Made by a program: the position numbers and the translations under genes
The notes under the pieces: model-generated
What the model was told of the DNA's origin: nothing
Seen by the model: only the letters and a program-made list of their open reading frames with translations
The model's database searches: none
Part shown: piece after piece, positions 51,376 through 60,572 of the stretch
Layout of the letters: every line of letters starts with the position of its first letter
Position numbering within the stretch: the first letter of the stretch is position 1
Source of the DNA: JAJRXC01 sp047639555
GTDB lineage: Bacteria > Actinomycetota > Acidimicrobiia > Acidimicrobiales > Aldehydirespiratoraceae
Assembly (NCBI GenBank): GCA_047639555.1
Contig: JBLIOE010000004.1
Coordinates: 82,957 to 146,956 of the forward strand
Length of the DNA stretch: 64,000 nt
Reading direction: 5' to 3'

Positions 51376-53335
51376 CGGAGCCACCTTCCTCAGATCCGTC
51401 GTCGATCACCATGAGTAGTGCGTCCTTCTCTACCTGGTCGCCCACGGCAGCTCGAATTTCGGTGACGGTGCCGTGTTCGGCGGCCCGTAGATGGTTCTCC
51501 ATCTTCATGGCTTCGAGCACCGCAACGACCTGTCCGGCCTCGACCGTGTCGCCCACTCCGACTCTCAACTCAATCACCTTCCCCGGCATCGGCGCAGCGA
51601 TGGCGCCACCGGGGATCTCTGGCTCCGGAACGGAGAACCGAGGAATGAGCTCGAAGCTGATTCCCCCGCCACCACCAGTGAGGTGGAGGTGTTGGCCCGC
51701 CCTCGTGACCCGCATGACCCGACGCCGCCCATCGAACTCGAGATCCAACTTTTCGTTCGACCAGGTGTGGACGACGGCAACGCCTTCGGTCTCGCTCTGG
51801 CCGATCCGGAACGAGTTGTTGCGGTTCGCCCGGTAGTAGACGACGACCTCTTCGTCGCCGTGACCGAGTTGGACCCGCTCCGGGGCCAACCGCCCGATGC
51901 GGAAGCCGCTCGAGATCGACGGCAACGTGGTGGCTCCGGCGCGATTGGCGCCCTGGAGCCACATAGCGGCAGCCACCGCCAGCCAGCGCCGCTCGGAGTC
52001 GACAATCTCACGGCCACGAGCGGGTGCCACCCGCTCGATGAAGTCGGTGGTGGTATCGCCGGCGATGAACGCATCGTGGCGCAGCGTCGCGGCCAGGAAA
52101 TCTCGGTTGGTGATGGTGCCACCGAGGTGCAGTCGCTCCAGCGCGAGGGCCAATGTGGCCGCCGCCTCACCGCGGGTCGGACCAGTGGCGATCACCTTGG
52201 CGATCATCGGGTCGAAGTCGACCGTGATGACGGAACCCGGGCCCACGCCCGTATCCCAGCGAACGGGAGGCTCCGTGGCGGGTTCAAAAGCCTCCAACTC
52301 GCCGATCGCAGGCAGGAAATCGTTGGTCGGGTCTTCCGCATAGAGACGCGCCTCGATGGCGTGTCCGGCGAAGCCGATGGCGGACTGGTCGTAGCCGAGC
52401 GGCTCACCCATGGCGACGCGTATTTGTTCGCGAACGAGGTCGATCCCGGTGACTTCTTCCGTCACCGGATGTTCGACCTGGAGCCGGGTGTTCACTTCGA
52501 GGAAGAAGAACTCGCCGCTGTCGTTGTCGACCAGGAATTCCACGGTGCCCGCGGAGGCATAACTCAGCGCCGACGCGAGCCTCAGGGCGGCTTCGCCCAT
52601 CGCGGCCCGCATTTCAGCGGAAACGAATGGTGAAGGCGATTCCTCGATCACCTTTTGGTGACGACGCTGGATGCTGCATTCGCGTTCGCCGAGGTGAACA
52701 AGGTTGCCGTGCTGGTCACCGAGTATCTGAATCTCGATATGGCGAGCCCGCGGGACGTAACGTTCGGCGAACACTCGGTCATCACCGAAACCGCTCAACG
52801 CCTCACGTTGGGCGGCTTGGGTCGCGTCCTCAAGCCCGTCGGCTGACTCAACGACTCTCATTCCTTTGCCGCCGCCACCGGCGGCCGCCTTGATCAGAAG
52901 CGGAAACCCGATGTTGGCGAACTCGGCCGGATCATCGGTCGACTCCAGCACGGGAACCTCGGCGGCGACCGCCAGCTTCTTCGCTTCGATCTTGTCGCCC
53001 ATCGAAGCAATGGCCTCGGTCGATGGGCCAACCCAGGCAATGCCAGCAGCGACGACTGCAGTCGCGAAGCCGGCGTTCTCGGCCAAGAAGCCGTAGCCGG
53101 GATGGATAGCGCCCGCGCCGGTCGCTATGGCGGCAGCAACGACGGCTTCACCGTCGAGATAGGCGTCGATACGAACGGCCTCGTCGGCCTCTTGCACGAA
53201 GAGCGCGTCGCGGTCGGCTTCGACAAAAACGGCCACGGTGCGAAGACCCATGGCTCGGGCCGTGCGGAATACACGGCAGGCGATCTCGCCCCGATTGGCG
53301 ACGAGAAGGGTGTGAAAGCGCGTGGTGGTACTCAC
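51368..53335 (-). CDS. Acyl-CoA carboxylase alpha subunit (second copy)
   Basis: This 655-residue biotin carboxylase plus biotin carrier protein has VANRGEIACRVFRTA, HPGYGFLAENAGF, KAAAGGGGKGMRVVES (ATP-grasp loop), FFLEVNTRLQVEHPVTE and, at the end, VLEAMKMENH with the biotinylated Lys611. It uses ATP and bicarbonate to carboxylate biotin and passes CO2 to the beta subunit, whose gene overlaps it by four bases. With AtuA downstream, the substrate may be geranyl-, citronellyl- or another branched enoyl-CoA; propionyl-CoA cannot be excluded. bioA-bioF-bioD start next door. Confidence 0.9.
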   Translation of the reverse strand: MSTTTRFHTLLVANRGEIACRVFRTARAMGLRTVAVFVEADRDALFVQEADEAVRIDAYLDGEAVVAAAIATGAGAIHPGYGFLAENAGFATAVVAAGIAWVGPSTEAIASMGDKIEAKKLAVAAEVPVLESTDDPAEFANIGFPLLIKAAAGGGGKGMRVVESADGLEDATQAAQREALSGFGDDRVFAERYVPRARHIEIQILGDQHGNLVHLGERECSIQRRHQKVIEESPSPFVSAEMRAAMGEAALRLASALSYASAGTVEFLVDNDSGEFFFLEVNTRLQVEHPVTEEVTGIDLVREQIRVAMGEPLGYDQSAIGFAGHAIEARLYAEDPTNDFLPAIGELEAFEPATEPPVRWDTGVGPGSVITVDFDPMIAKVIATGPTRGEAAATLALALERLHLGGTITNRDFLAATLRHDAFIAGDTTTDFIERVAPARGREIVDSERRWLAVAAAMWLQGANRAGATTLPSISSGFRIGRLAPERVQLGHGDEEVVVYYRANRNNSFRIGQSETEGVAVVHTWSNEKLDLEFDGRRRVMRVTRAGQHLHLTGGGGGISFELIPRFSVPEPEIPGGAIAAPMPGKVIELRVGVGDTVEAGQVVAVLEAMKMENHLRAAEHGTVTEIRAAVGDQVEKDALLMVIDDGSEEGGSDE

Positions 53336-54978
53336 AGCCGGAACACTCCATATCCGTCGGCACCTTCAATATTTTCGGCCCGCACCACCGACAGGCACAT
53401 CCCCAGCGTTTGCCGGGTGTCTCTAGGGTCGATGATTCCGTCGTCGGAGATCGCCCCCGTTGCCCGAAGGGCGAGGGAGCCCGACTCCTGGATGGCTTCG
53501 ACGGCGGCAATCGTCTCCGCATCGGCCTCCTCGTCGAACTCGATACCGGCGCGAGCAGCTTGGCCTCGACGCACCTGCGACATCACGCCGGCGATCTGCT
53601 TCGGGCCCATCACCGCGATCTTCGCGGTGGGCCACAGGAAGGTAAAGCGATTGCCAAACGCCCGCCCGGACATGCCGTAGGTGCCGGCGCCATAGCTGGA
53701 CCCGAGGATGACGGTCAGGTGCGGCACCGTGGAGTTGGCCAGCGCATTGATCATCTGCGACCCCTTCTTGATGATGCCGTCGGCCTCGAAGTCCTTGCCC
53801 ACCATGTAGCCCGTGATGTTCTGCAGGAACACGAGCGGCACGTCGATCGTGTTGTTGAGCTGGATGAAGTGCGCGGCCTTCTGCGCGGCGTCGGGGTAGA
53901 GCGGGCCGTTGTTGCCGAGCACACCAATCGGATACCCGTGAATCGATGCCCAACCGCAGACGAGCGTGGAACCCCAACGAGGCTTGAACTCTTCGAACTG
54001 GGAGCCGTCGACGACACGAGCGATCACGTCGCGCACGTCCACCGGCTTCACGAGATCGCGGCTCATGATGCCTAAAAGTTCGTCGGGGTCGTAAATCGGC
54101 GGTTCGACCTCGAACCGAGGCTCAGGCCCCTTCTTGCGCCAGTTGAGGTGCGACACAACCTCACGACACATACGCAGGGCATCCATCTCGTCTTCCGCGA
54201 AATAGTCGCCACCGCCCGACACGGTGGTGTGCATCTCGGCCCCACCGAGTGTCTCGTCGTCGGTTTCTTCGCCGGTCGCCATCTTGACGAGCGGGGGACC
54301 GGCCAGGAACATCTTCGACTGTTCCTTCACCATGATCGTGTAATCCGACAGACCTGGTTGGTACGCGCCGCCGGCCGTGGAAGAACCAAACACCACACAG
54401 ACGGTTGGGATCTCGAGCTTCGACAGCTCGATCATCTCGTAAAAGAAACGACCCGACTCGGCGAAGTGATCTGTCTGCACACGGCGACGGCCGTCGTCTC
54501 CACCCGTCTCCACCCGAAGGTCGCCGCCCGCCGACTCCACGAAGCTGACATAGGGGATCTTGTTGTCGCGAGCGATCTCGAGCGCCCGCATCCACTTCTT
54601 GCCGGCGTAAGGCGTGAGAGCGCCCGCCAACACGGTCGGATCATTACCCATGATCACGCACTCGACACCGGCGATCACACCGATGCCGACCACCATGCCG
54701 CCACCCATCACATAGTCGGAGCGGTAGGCCGCGAGCGGGCTGATCTCCAGGAAGGGACTGTCGGGATCGAGCACGTTGGCGATGCGCTCACGGATCGGCA
54801 ACTTGGCGCGAGAGCGCAGCCGTTCCATACGAGCGGGCCCACCTCCGGCCTCGGCTTCATCGAGGAGACTCTCGATGATCTCCAGTTGTTCGAGCATGTC
54901 GTCGCGGTTCTGGAAGAACTGCGTGTCGTTCGTGTCGAGCATCGAACGGATGACTGGGGCCAGCAGAGTCTGCGTCAT
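53332..54978 (-). CDS. Acyl-CoA carboxylase beta subunit (second copy)
   Basis: This is a 548-residue carboxyltransferase. GNDPTVLAGALTPYAGKKW, VESAGGDLRVE, FGSSTAGGAYQPGLSDY, FLAGPPLVKMATGEE, VFLQNITGYMVGKDFEADG and GSSYGAGTYGMSGRAF mark the two crotonase-like halves and oxyanion sites. It differs visibly from the beta subunit at 12830, so the two carboxylases probably have different substrates. It is the first gene of a seven-gene minus-strand operon. It is divergent from bioA with 114 bases between. Confidence 0.87.
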   Translation of the reverse strand: MTQTLLAPVIRSMLDTNDTQFFQNRDDMLEQLEIIESLLDEAEAGGGPARMERLRSRAKLPIRERIANVLDPDSPFLEISPLAAYRSDYVMGGGMVVGIGVIAGVECVIMGNDPTVLAGALTPYAGKKWMRALEIARDNKIPYVSFVESAGGDLRVETGGDDGRRRVQTDHFAESGRFFYEMIELSKLEIPTVCVVFGSSTAGGAYQPGLSDYTIMVKEQSKMFLAGPPLVKMATGEETDDETLGGAEMHTTVSGGGDYFAEDEMDALRMCREVVSHLNWRKKGPEPRFEVEPPIYDPDELLGIMSRDLVKPVDVRDVIARVVDGSQFEEFKPRWGSTLVCGWASIHGYPIGVLGNNGPLYPDAAQKAAHFIQLNNTIDVPLVFLQNITGYMVGKDFEADGIIKKGSQMINALANSTVPHLTVILGSSYGAGTYGMSGRAFGNRFTFLWPTAKIAVMGPKQIAGVMSQVRRGQAARAGIEFDEEADAETIAAVEAIQESGSLALRATGAISDDGIIDPRDTRQTLGMCLSVVRAENIEGADGYGVFRL

Positions 54979-55092
54979 TCCGGCTGAGCCTAGGGCGGTA
55001 ATCTAAGCCCGGCAATTCTTACCGCACGTCGCTCTCGGAGCGATGGCTTACGGTGGGACAGCCCGAGATCATCCGCCTAGAGTCACCCCCAC
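54979..55092. promoter_or_regulatory. Divergent promoter region between carboxylase and biotin operons
   Basis: This 114-base space must hold the promoters for both the carboxylase operon (minus) and bioA (plus). It contains a 7-base inverted repeat, GCGGTAA (54995-55001) and TTACCGC (55019-55025), with a 17-base spacer, which could be an operator. I see no BioQ-like GTTCA palindrome. Confidence 0.45.
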
Positions 55093-56379
55093 ATGTATGA
55101 CGCCGACGATCTTCAAGCCCGCGATCGGGCCACGGTTTGGCACCCCTACGCGTCGATGCCGTCATCGGCCCCGGCGGTTCCGGTCGTTGGCGCCGAGGGC
55201 ACCCGTTTGCTTCTCGCCGATGGCCGAACCGCGGTCGACGGCATGTCCTCGTGGTGGGCGGCGATCCACGGTTACCGCAATCCCGTCCTCGATCACGCAA
55301 TACGCAGCCAACTCGACGCGGTCGCTCATGTGATGTTCGGCGGGATCACGCACCCCGCGGCAATTGAGCTCTGCGAACGCCTGGTGGCAATGAGCCCCGC
55401 CGGCCTCCAACACGTCTTTCTGGCCGACTCCGGAAGTGTGTCAGTGGAGGTCGCGATCAAGATGGCGCTGCAATACCAGCGCGGCGTTGGTCGGCCCGAA
55501 CGGTCGAAACTCCTGACTGTTCGCAACGGCTACCACGGCGACACTCTCGCCTGCATGTCGGTGTGCGACCCGGTCAATGGCATGCATTCGATGTTCGCCG
55601 ACATTCTTCCGAGCCAGCTCTTCGCTCCTGCGCCCGAACCACCGTTTGGCGAAACCTTCGAAGACGCCCATCTCGTCGAATTCCGCCGCCTTCTCGATGA
55701 CAATGCCGACACGATCGCGGCGGTCATCCTCGAACCCATCGTCCAGGGCGCGGGCGGTATGCGCTTCTACGCACCGGCCTACCTCACCGAAGTCCGCCAA
55801 CTCTGTGACCAGGCGGGGGTGCTGCTCATTGCCGACGAGATCGCCACCGGGTTCGGCCGCAGCGGGAAGCTTTTCGCTTGCGAACACGCCGGCATCTCGC
55901 CCGACATTATGTGCGTCGGCAAGGCGCTCACCGGCGGCTACATGTCGATGGCGGCCACGATGTGCACTACCGCGGTTGCGGAGGGGGCGAACCAGGCGGA
56001 GAGCGGCGCCCTCATGCACGGGCCAACCTTCATGGGCAACCCACTCGCTGCGGCCGTCGCCAACGCTTCGTTGGGGCTCCTCGACACCCGCGACTGGAAG
56101 GCCGAGGTCGACGGAATCGAAGCGGCCCTGAGAGTCGGGTTGGCGCCCGCTCAAGATCTCCCGAGCGTCGCTGATGTCCGCGTACTCGGGGCCATCGGGG
56201 TCCTCGAGATGCACGAGCCGGTCGACATGGCCGCCACACAACAGCTGCTGCTCGATCGTGGCCTCTGGCTCCGACCCTTCGGCCGTCTGCTCTACACGAT
56301 GCCGCCCTACGTCAGCTCAGCCGAAGATCTCGAGGCGATCACCACCGGCATGCTTGCCGCGGCGGAGCACTCGGCGTGA
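55093..56379 (+). CDS. bioA: Adenosylmethionine-8-amino-7-oxononanoate aminotransferase
   Basis: BioA (428 residues) converts 8-amino-7-oxononanoate to 7,8-diaminopelargonate with PLP, using S-adenosylmethionine as amino donor. WHPYASM, GMSSWWAAIHGY, DSGSVSVEVAIKMALQY and NGYHGDTLACMSVCDP are typical of BioA. IADEIATGFGRSGKLFAC carries the PLP-binding Asp, and Lys277 (CVGKALTGGYM) forms the Schiff base. It heads the bioA-bioF-bioD operon with ATGA/GTGA overlaps. No bioB is present in the window. Confidence 0.94.
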   Translation: MYDADDLQARDRATVWHPYASMPSSAPAVPVVGAEGTRLLLADGRTAVDGMSSWWAAIHGYRNPVLDHAIRSQLDAVAHVMFGGITHPAAIELCERLVAMSPAGLQHVFLADSGSVSVEVAIKMALQYQRGVGRPERSKLLTVRNGYHGDTLACMSVCDPVNGMHSMFADILPSQLFAPAPEPPFGETFEDAHLVEFRRLLDDNADTIAAVILEPIVQGAGGMRFYAPAYLTEVRQLCDQAGVLLIADEIATGFGRSGKLFACEHAGISPDIMCVGKALTGGYMSMAATMCTTAVAEGANQAESGALMHGPTFMGNPLAAAVANASLGLLDTRDWKAEVDGIEAALRVGLAPAQDLPSVADVRVLGAIGVLEMHEPVDMAATQQLLLDRGLWLRPFGRLLYTMPPYVSSAEDLEAITTGMLAAAEHSA

Positions 56380-57500
56380 CCGCCTTCGCCGACTGGACCG
56401 AATCGCAACTCACCCGAATACGCGACGCCGGCCAATGGCGAGTCACCCGAACATTCGACGCCCTCGGACCAGTGGGTCAGCTCGACGGCCGCGAGGTCGT
56501 GTCCTTCGCATCCAACGACTACTTGGGACTCTCGTCCCATCCCGCGGTTATGGATGCGGCGAAGGCGGCCATCGACAAGTGGGGCGCCGGCGCCACCGCC
56601 AGTCGGCTTGTCGTCGGCTCTCGACCCGTACACGACGAACTCGAAGCCGAGCTCAGTTCGTGGAAAGACACTGAAGCCGCACTGATCTTTCCCACCGGCT
56701 TTGCCACGAACATCGGCCTTCTGGCGACCCTCGGCGGACCCGACTGTCTCGTCGTCAGCGATGAGTTGAACCACGCGTCGATCATCGACGGCTGTCGGAT
56801 GAGTCGCTCACCAATCGCGGTGGCGTCGCACAACGATGTAGAACACGTCGATCGGCTGCTCGCGGAGCGGACTACTGATCGCGCGATCGTGGTTGCCGAT
56901 GCCGTGTTTTCCATGGACGGCGACGAAGCACCCGTGATCGAACTTGGCGAGGTGTGTGCCCGCCACGGCGCCCTGCTCATCCTCGATGAGGCGCACTCGG
57001 TCTTCGGCCCCGCCCTCGAGCCGCTCTCAGATATCGACGGACTCGACCTGCTGAGGGTCGTCACCCTGTCGAAGGGGCTCGGCGCCATGGGCGGCGCGGC
57101 CTGCGGTAATCGAGCGGTGATTGACCTACTGATCAATCGGACCCGTCCCTTCATTTTCACCACTGCTCTCAGCCCGGCCGACACGGCCGCCGCGCTGGCG
57201 GCGGTGCAGATCACTCGCAGCGCCGAGGGGACTGCATTGATCGAACGGGTGCGGGGCTTCACCGATCAGCTTTCACCCGGCCATCCCTCGCCCATCGTGC
57301 CGATCGTGGTCGGGACGGAAGCCGACACCGTTGCCGCCGCGGCAGCACTCCTCGAGGCAGGGATTCTTGTGCCCGCGATCCGGCCCCCCACAGTGGCGCC
57401 GGGCACCTCGCGTCTCCGTGTCACCCTCAGCGCCGCGCACACCCAGGCCCAAGTAGATGCCCTCATCGCCGGGCTCACGTCCGCCGAGTTGATGTCGTGA
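56376..57500 (+). CDS. bioF: 8-amino-7-oxononanoate synthase
   Basis: BioF (374 residues) condenses pimeloyl thioester with L-alanine to 8-amino-7-oxononanoate using PLP. FASNDYLGLSSHPAVMDAA and GAGATASRLVVGS are classical. SDELNHASIIDGCRMS and ILDEAHSVFGPA (PLP Asp) are present, and Lys233 in TLSKGLGAMGG forms the Schiff base. It overlaps bioA by ATGA and bioD by GTGA, so the three enzymes are made together. Confidence 0.93.
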   Translation: MTAFADWTESQLTRIRDAGQWRVTRTFDALGPVGQLDGREVVSFASNDYLGLSSHPAVMDAAKAAIDKWGAGATASRLVVGSRPVHDELEAELSSWKDTEAALIFPTGFATNIGLLATLGGPDCLVVSDELNHASIIDGCRMSRSPIAVASHNDVEHVDRLLAERTTDRAIVVADAVFSMDGDEAPVIELGEVCARHGALLILDEAHSVFGPALEPLSDIDGLDLLRVVTLSKGLGAMGGAACGNRAVIDLLINRTRPFIFTTALSPADTAAALAAVQITRSAEGTALIERVRGFTDQLSPGHPSPIVPIVVGTEADTVAAAAALLEAGILVPAIRPPTVAPGTSRLRVTLSAAHTQAQVDALIAGLTSAELMS

Positions 57501-58129
57501 AGCTCATCGGTGTCGTCGGCACGGCCACCGAGATCGGCAAAACGTGGACCACCGCCCAAGTGCTCCGCGCCTGCCAGGCCGACGGTCTCCGGGTGGCCGT
57601 CCGCAAGCCAGTGCAGTCGTTTGATCCCGATGATTCCGCGCCCACCGATGCTGAGGTGCTCGGCGACGCAACGGGGGAGCCGCCCGAGTCGGTGTGCCCT
57701 CCCCACCGCTGGCTGCCGATACCGATGGCACCGCCGATGGCGGCCGATGCCCTCCAGTTGCCGCGCCCCCAGCTTGACGACCTCGTGAGCGAAACGATCT
57801 GGCCCGAAGATGCCGAGCTCGGGTTCGTCGAGCTTGTCGGCGGCGTTCGTTCACCGGTGGCCGACGCCGCCGACTGTGTGCAGTGCCTCGCTGCGTATGA
57901 GCCCGACGTTGTCCTCTTGGTCGCGGATGCCGGGCTGGGCACGATCGACGCGGTGCGACTCGCCCTCGGCGCGCTCGACGGCTTCGCCGTGGAAGTGTTC
58001 CTCAATCGCTACGACGACACCGCTGACCTGCATCGACGCAACCGGGCGTGGCTCCGCGACGTCGATGGGGTTGACACCCACGTCGAGATCGGCGCCCTCG
58101 CTCGCACCCTCAGCGCTCCCGGTGGTTAG
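57497..58129 (+). CDS. bioD: Dethiobiotin synthetase
   Basis: BioD (210 residues) closes the ureido ring of dethiobiotin with ATP and CO2. The P-loop GTATEIGKT (residues 8-16) matches GTxTxxGKT, the RKPVQSF Lys is expected for substrate binding, and FVELVGGVRSPV aligns with the conserved glycine segment. The start is GTG 57497, inside the bioF stop. The end overlaps the convergent BVMO gene by four bases. Biotin made here could serve both nearby carboxylases once bioB acts. Confidence 0.92.
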   Translation: MKLIGVVGTATEIGKTWTTAQVLRACQADGLRVAVRKPVQSFDPDDSAPTDAEVLGDATGEPPESVCPPHRWLPIPMAPPMAADALQLPRPQLDDLVSETIWPEDAELGFVELVGGVRSPVADAADCVQCLAAYEPDVVLLVADAGLGTIDAVRLALGALDGFAVEVFLNRYDDTADLHRRNRAWLRDVDGVDTHVEIGALARTLSAPGG

Positions 58130-59931
58130 GTCAGTTCGAGGCCGGCGAGGTCGCCGGCTTCACGCCACTCGGCGAGCAGTTTGAAGAACTTCAGGTTGCC
58201 CCGGCCGTAGGGGCCGTTTTGGGCCGCCCGTCCGGAGGGCGTTCCCTCGTTGTTGTAGTAGCCGGGGGTGCAGCTCTCCTGAAAGGCCGCGGTGTCGCGA
58301 GCGGACGTGATGACCTCCTGGACCCACGCCTCCTCGGCTTCCATGCTGACCTCAACGCGTTGGGCGTCTTGCGCCGCCATCTGGCTGATCACATACCCAA
58401 TGTGGGTGCTGACCTCGTCGAGCATGTGCGGGAAGTTGGCCGTGAAGCCGCCTTGCGATTGGCTCACGATGAAGCAGTTCGGGAAGCCCCGGCTGAACAT
58501 GCTGTGCATCGTCCGTACACCGTCGGCCCATTTGTCCGTGAGGGTCAGCCCGTCGCGGCCCGTGAGTTCACAACCGGATCGGCGGGTGAAACTTGTGCCC
58601 ACCTCGAACCCGGTGGCGTAGATCAGACAGTCGATCTCGTACTCAACGCCGTCGACCACGATGCCTTTGGCCGTGATCTCATCGACGCCCTTGCCATCGG
58701 TATCGACGAGTTGCACGTTGGACCGATTGAAGGTCTCGAGATAGTCATCGTGGAAACACGGGCGCTTGCAGAACTGCCGATACCAAGGCTTCAAGGCCTC
58801 GGCGGTATCGACGTCGGCCACGACCTCGTCGACTCGGGCGCGGATCTCGTTCATCTTCGTGAAGTCCGCCAACTCCATGGTCTTGCCGATGCTGGCGGGG
58901 GAGAAGTCCGAGCCCTGCTTCCGGGCAATCTCCATGAACTTGCCGACGATGCTCGTCCACCCGTCCATCACCAGGTCCTTGTCGGCGAACCCGCCCGACA
59001 AAAGGGTGTTGAAGTTCTCCATCCGGTCGCGGTGCCAACCCGGCTCGAGGGAGGCGGCCCAGTCTGCGTCGGTCGGAGTGTTGTCGCGGACGTCCACCGA
59101 GGAGGGGGTGCGCTGGAAGACGTAGAGCTGGTCGGCCGCTGCGCCCACGTGAGGCACGCACTGGATGGCCGTGGCCCCCGTGCCAATGATGCCGATCCGT
59201 TTGCCCTTGAGACCGTCGAGGCCACCGTCGGGATCGCCGCCCGTGTACTCATAGTCCCACCGGCTCGTGTGGAACGTGTGACCCTCGAAGAGATCGACGC
59301 CGGGGATACCCGGCAGCTTGGGACGGTGCAGAGGACCGCTCGACATGATGACGAAACGGGCGCGGATCGCGTCGCCCTTCGATGTGCGGACGGTCCAACG
59401 GCCGCTGGTTTCGTCCCACTCGGCGCTCTTCACCTCCGTTTGGAAGAGCGCATTCTCGTAGAGGCCATAGTGCTCGCCGATCGTGCGACTGTGGGCCAGG
59501 ATCTCCTTGGCCTTCGTGTACTTCTCGGCCGGCATGAAGCCGGTCTCTTCGAGCAACGGCAGGTAGATGTACGACTCGATGTCACACATCGCCCCGGGAT
59601 AACGATTCCAGTACCAGGTACCACCGAAGTCGCCGCCCTTTTCGATTATGTGGACATCGGTGATGCCCGCATCGGCCAAACGGGCACCGGCGAGAAGTCC
59701 ACCGAAGCCGCCGCCAACGACAACAACCTCGACCTCGTCGGTGATCGACTCGCGCTCGATAGGTGCATCGATGTACGGATCGTCGACGTACCGAGCGAAG
59801 TCGCCGATGACCTCCACGTATTGCTCATTGCCATCGGAGCGAATGCGCTTGTCTCGCTCCTGGCGATAACGCTGATTCAGTGCGTCCGGGTCGAAACCCA
59901 GGTCGTCGAGCGGGGATTCAGTTGTAGTCAT
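58126..59931 (-). CDS. Type I Baeyer-Villiger monooxygenase (paralogue 2)
   Basis: This 601-residue BVMO has the same plan as the gene at 37681: an N-terminal extension with RQERDKRIRSDGNEQY, FAD motif GGGFGG, GGDFGGTWYWNRYPGAMCD, the fingerprint FEGHTFHTSRWD and the NADPH motif GTGATA. The 601-residue length is that of cyclopentadecanone monooxygenase-type enzymes, suggesting large cyclic or linear ketones. It overlaps the TetR gene upstream by four bases, so the regulator and enzyme are co-transcribed. A phylogeny would show whether the two BVMOs are recent duplicates. Confidence 0.9.
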   Translation of the reverse strand: MTTTESPLDDLGFDPDALNQRYRQERDKRIRSDGNEQYVEVIGDFARYVDDPYIDAPIERESITDEVEVVVVGGGFGGLLAGARLADAGITDVHIIEKGGDFGGTWYWNRYPGAMCDIESYIYLPLLEETGFMPAEKYTKAKEILAHSRTIGEHYGLYENALFQTEVKSAEWDETSGRWTVRTSKGDAIRARFVIMSSGPLHRPKLPGIPGVDLFEGHTFHTSRWDYEYTGGDPDGGLDGLKGKRIGIIGTGATAIQCVPHVGAAADQLYVFQRTPSSVDVRDNTPTDADWAASLEPGWHRDRMENFNTLLSGGFADKDLVMDGWTSIVGKFMEIARKQGSDFSPASIGKTMELADFTKMNEIRARVDEVVADVDTAEALKPWYRQFCKRPCFHDDYLETFNRSNVQLVDTDGKGVDEITAKGIVVDGVEYEIDCLIYATGFEVGTSFTRRSGCELTGRDGLTLTDKWADGVRTMHSMFSRGFPNCFIVSQSQGGFTANFPHMLDEVSTHIGYVISQMAAQDAQRVEVSMEAEEAWVQEVITSARDTAAFQESCTPGYYNNEGTPSGRAAQNGPYGRGNLKFFKLLAEWREAGDLAGLELT

Positions 59932-60518
59932 CGGGAGACTCCGGTGAGTTGAGCAACAAACGAGGCGAGCCCCGCAGAAGTGGTGGCGACGAACTCGTCG
60001 TCATGGGCGGGTGTGCCGTGATCGAGCCATGTGAGTACGGCCTGAACAAGCCAGCGAAAGGTGACCTCGGTGGCCCATTTACGCAGGTGAGGGGCAACGT
60101 GAGCCCCAAAGGCCATATCGGCGACATCGACAATGATCGCCATGATCTCGCCCGCGTAACCGGCAAAGTCCGGCTCCCGTTCGGCGTGCTGAAAGAGCAG
60201 GCGGTAGCCGTCGGGATCGAGACGGGCGGTGGAGAGGTGAGCAACAGTGGCTGGGTCGACAACATCGGCGGCAAGTGCTTGGGCGAACTCTTGGCGAAGA
60301 GTGTCGGAGACCCGCTCGAGGATCGACCGGTACAGGCCCGCCTTGGAGTCGACGTGGCGGTACACCAGCACCTTCGTGACTCCAGCCTCGGCGGCCACAT
60401 CGGTCATCGAGGTCTGCGAGAAACCCGTGCGGCCAAAAGCTCGCGCCGCGGCGCGTTCAATGGACGCCAATCGTTCGGCCGCGGGGAGCAGCCGTCGGGT
60501 CTCGGGTACGGGAGCCAT
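59928..60518 (-). CDS. TetR family regulator of the BVMO gene
   Basis: This 196-residue TetR-type regulator has the helix-turn-helix SIERAAARAFGRTGFSQTSMTDVAAEAGVTKVLVYRHVDSK (in parts: TSMTDVAAEAGV and KVLVYRHV) followed by a helical effector domain with WLDHGTP near the end. ATG 60518 (MAPVPETR) was chosen; the longer in-frame ORF would cover the operator-like repeat at 60519-60540. It is translationally coupled to the BVMO, so the ketone or its product may be the inducer. Confidence 0.87.
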   Translation of the reverse strand: MAPVPETRRLLPAAERLASIERAAARAFGRTGFSQTSMTDVAAEAGVTKVLVYRHVDSKAGLYRSILERVSDTLRQEFAQALAADVVDPATVAHLSTARLDPDGYRLLFQHAEREPDFAGYAGEIMAIIVDVADMAFGAHVAPHLRKWATEVTFRWLVQAVLTWLDHGTPAHDDEFVATTSAGLASFVAQLTGVSR

Positions 60519-60540
60519 GTGTAAACCGGACTGTATACAC
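60519..60540. promoter_or_regulatory. Operator candidate upstream of TetR/BVMO
   Basis: GTGTAAAC (60519-60526) and GTATACAC (60533-60540) form a 7-of-8 inverted repeat around CGGACT. It ends immediately before the TetR start codon at 60518, where a TetR repressor would block its own transcript and the BVMO gene. Confidence 0.6.
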
Positions 60541-60572
60541 CTGTGCGCCGGCAGCAAAATCCGCCAAGTCTG

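Noticed and set aside
54979..55092. BioQ-type biotin operator
   Set aside because: No GTTCA-containing palindrome is seen upstream of bioA; the only repeat is GCGGTAA/TTACCGC with a 17-base spacer.
58219..59952. A 577-codon open frame on the plus strand opposite the second BVMO
   Set aside because: Same reason: the minus strand carries the intact BVMO with all fingerprints, and the plus-strand translation has no domain structure.
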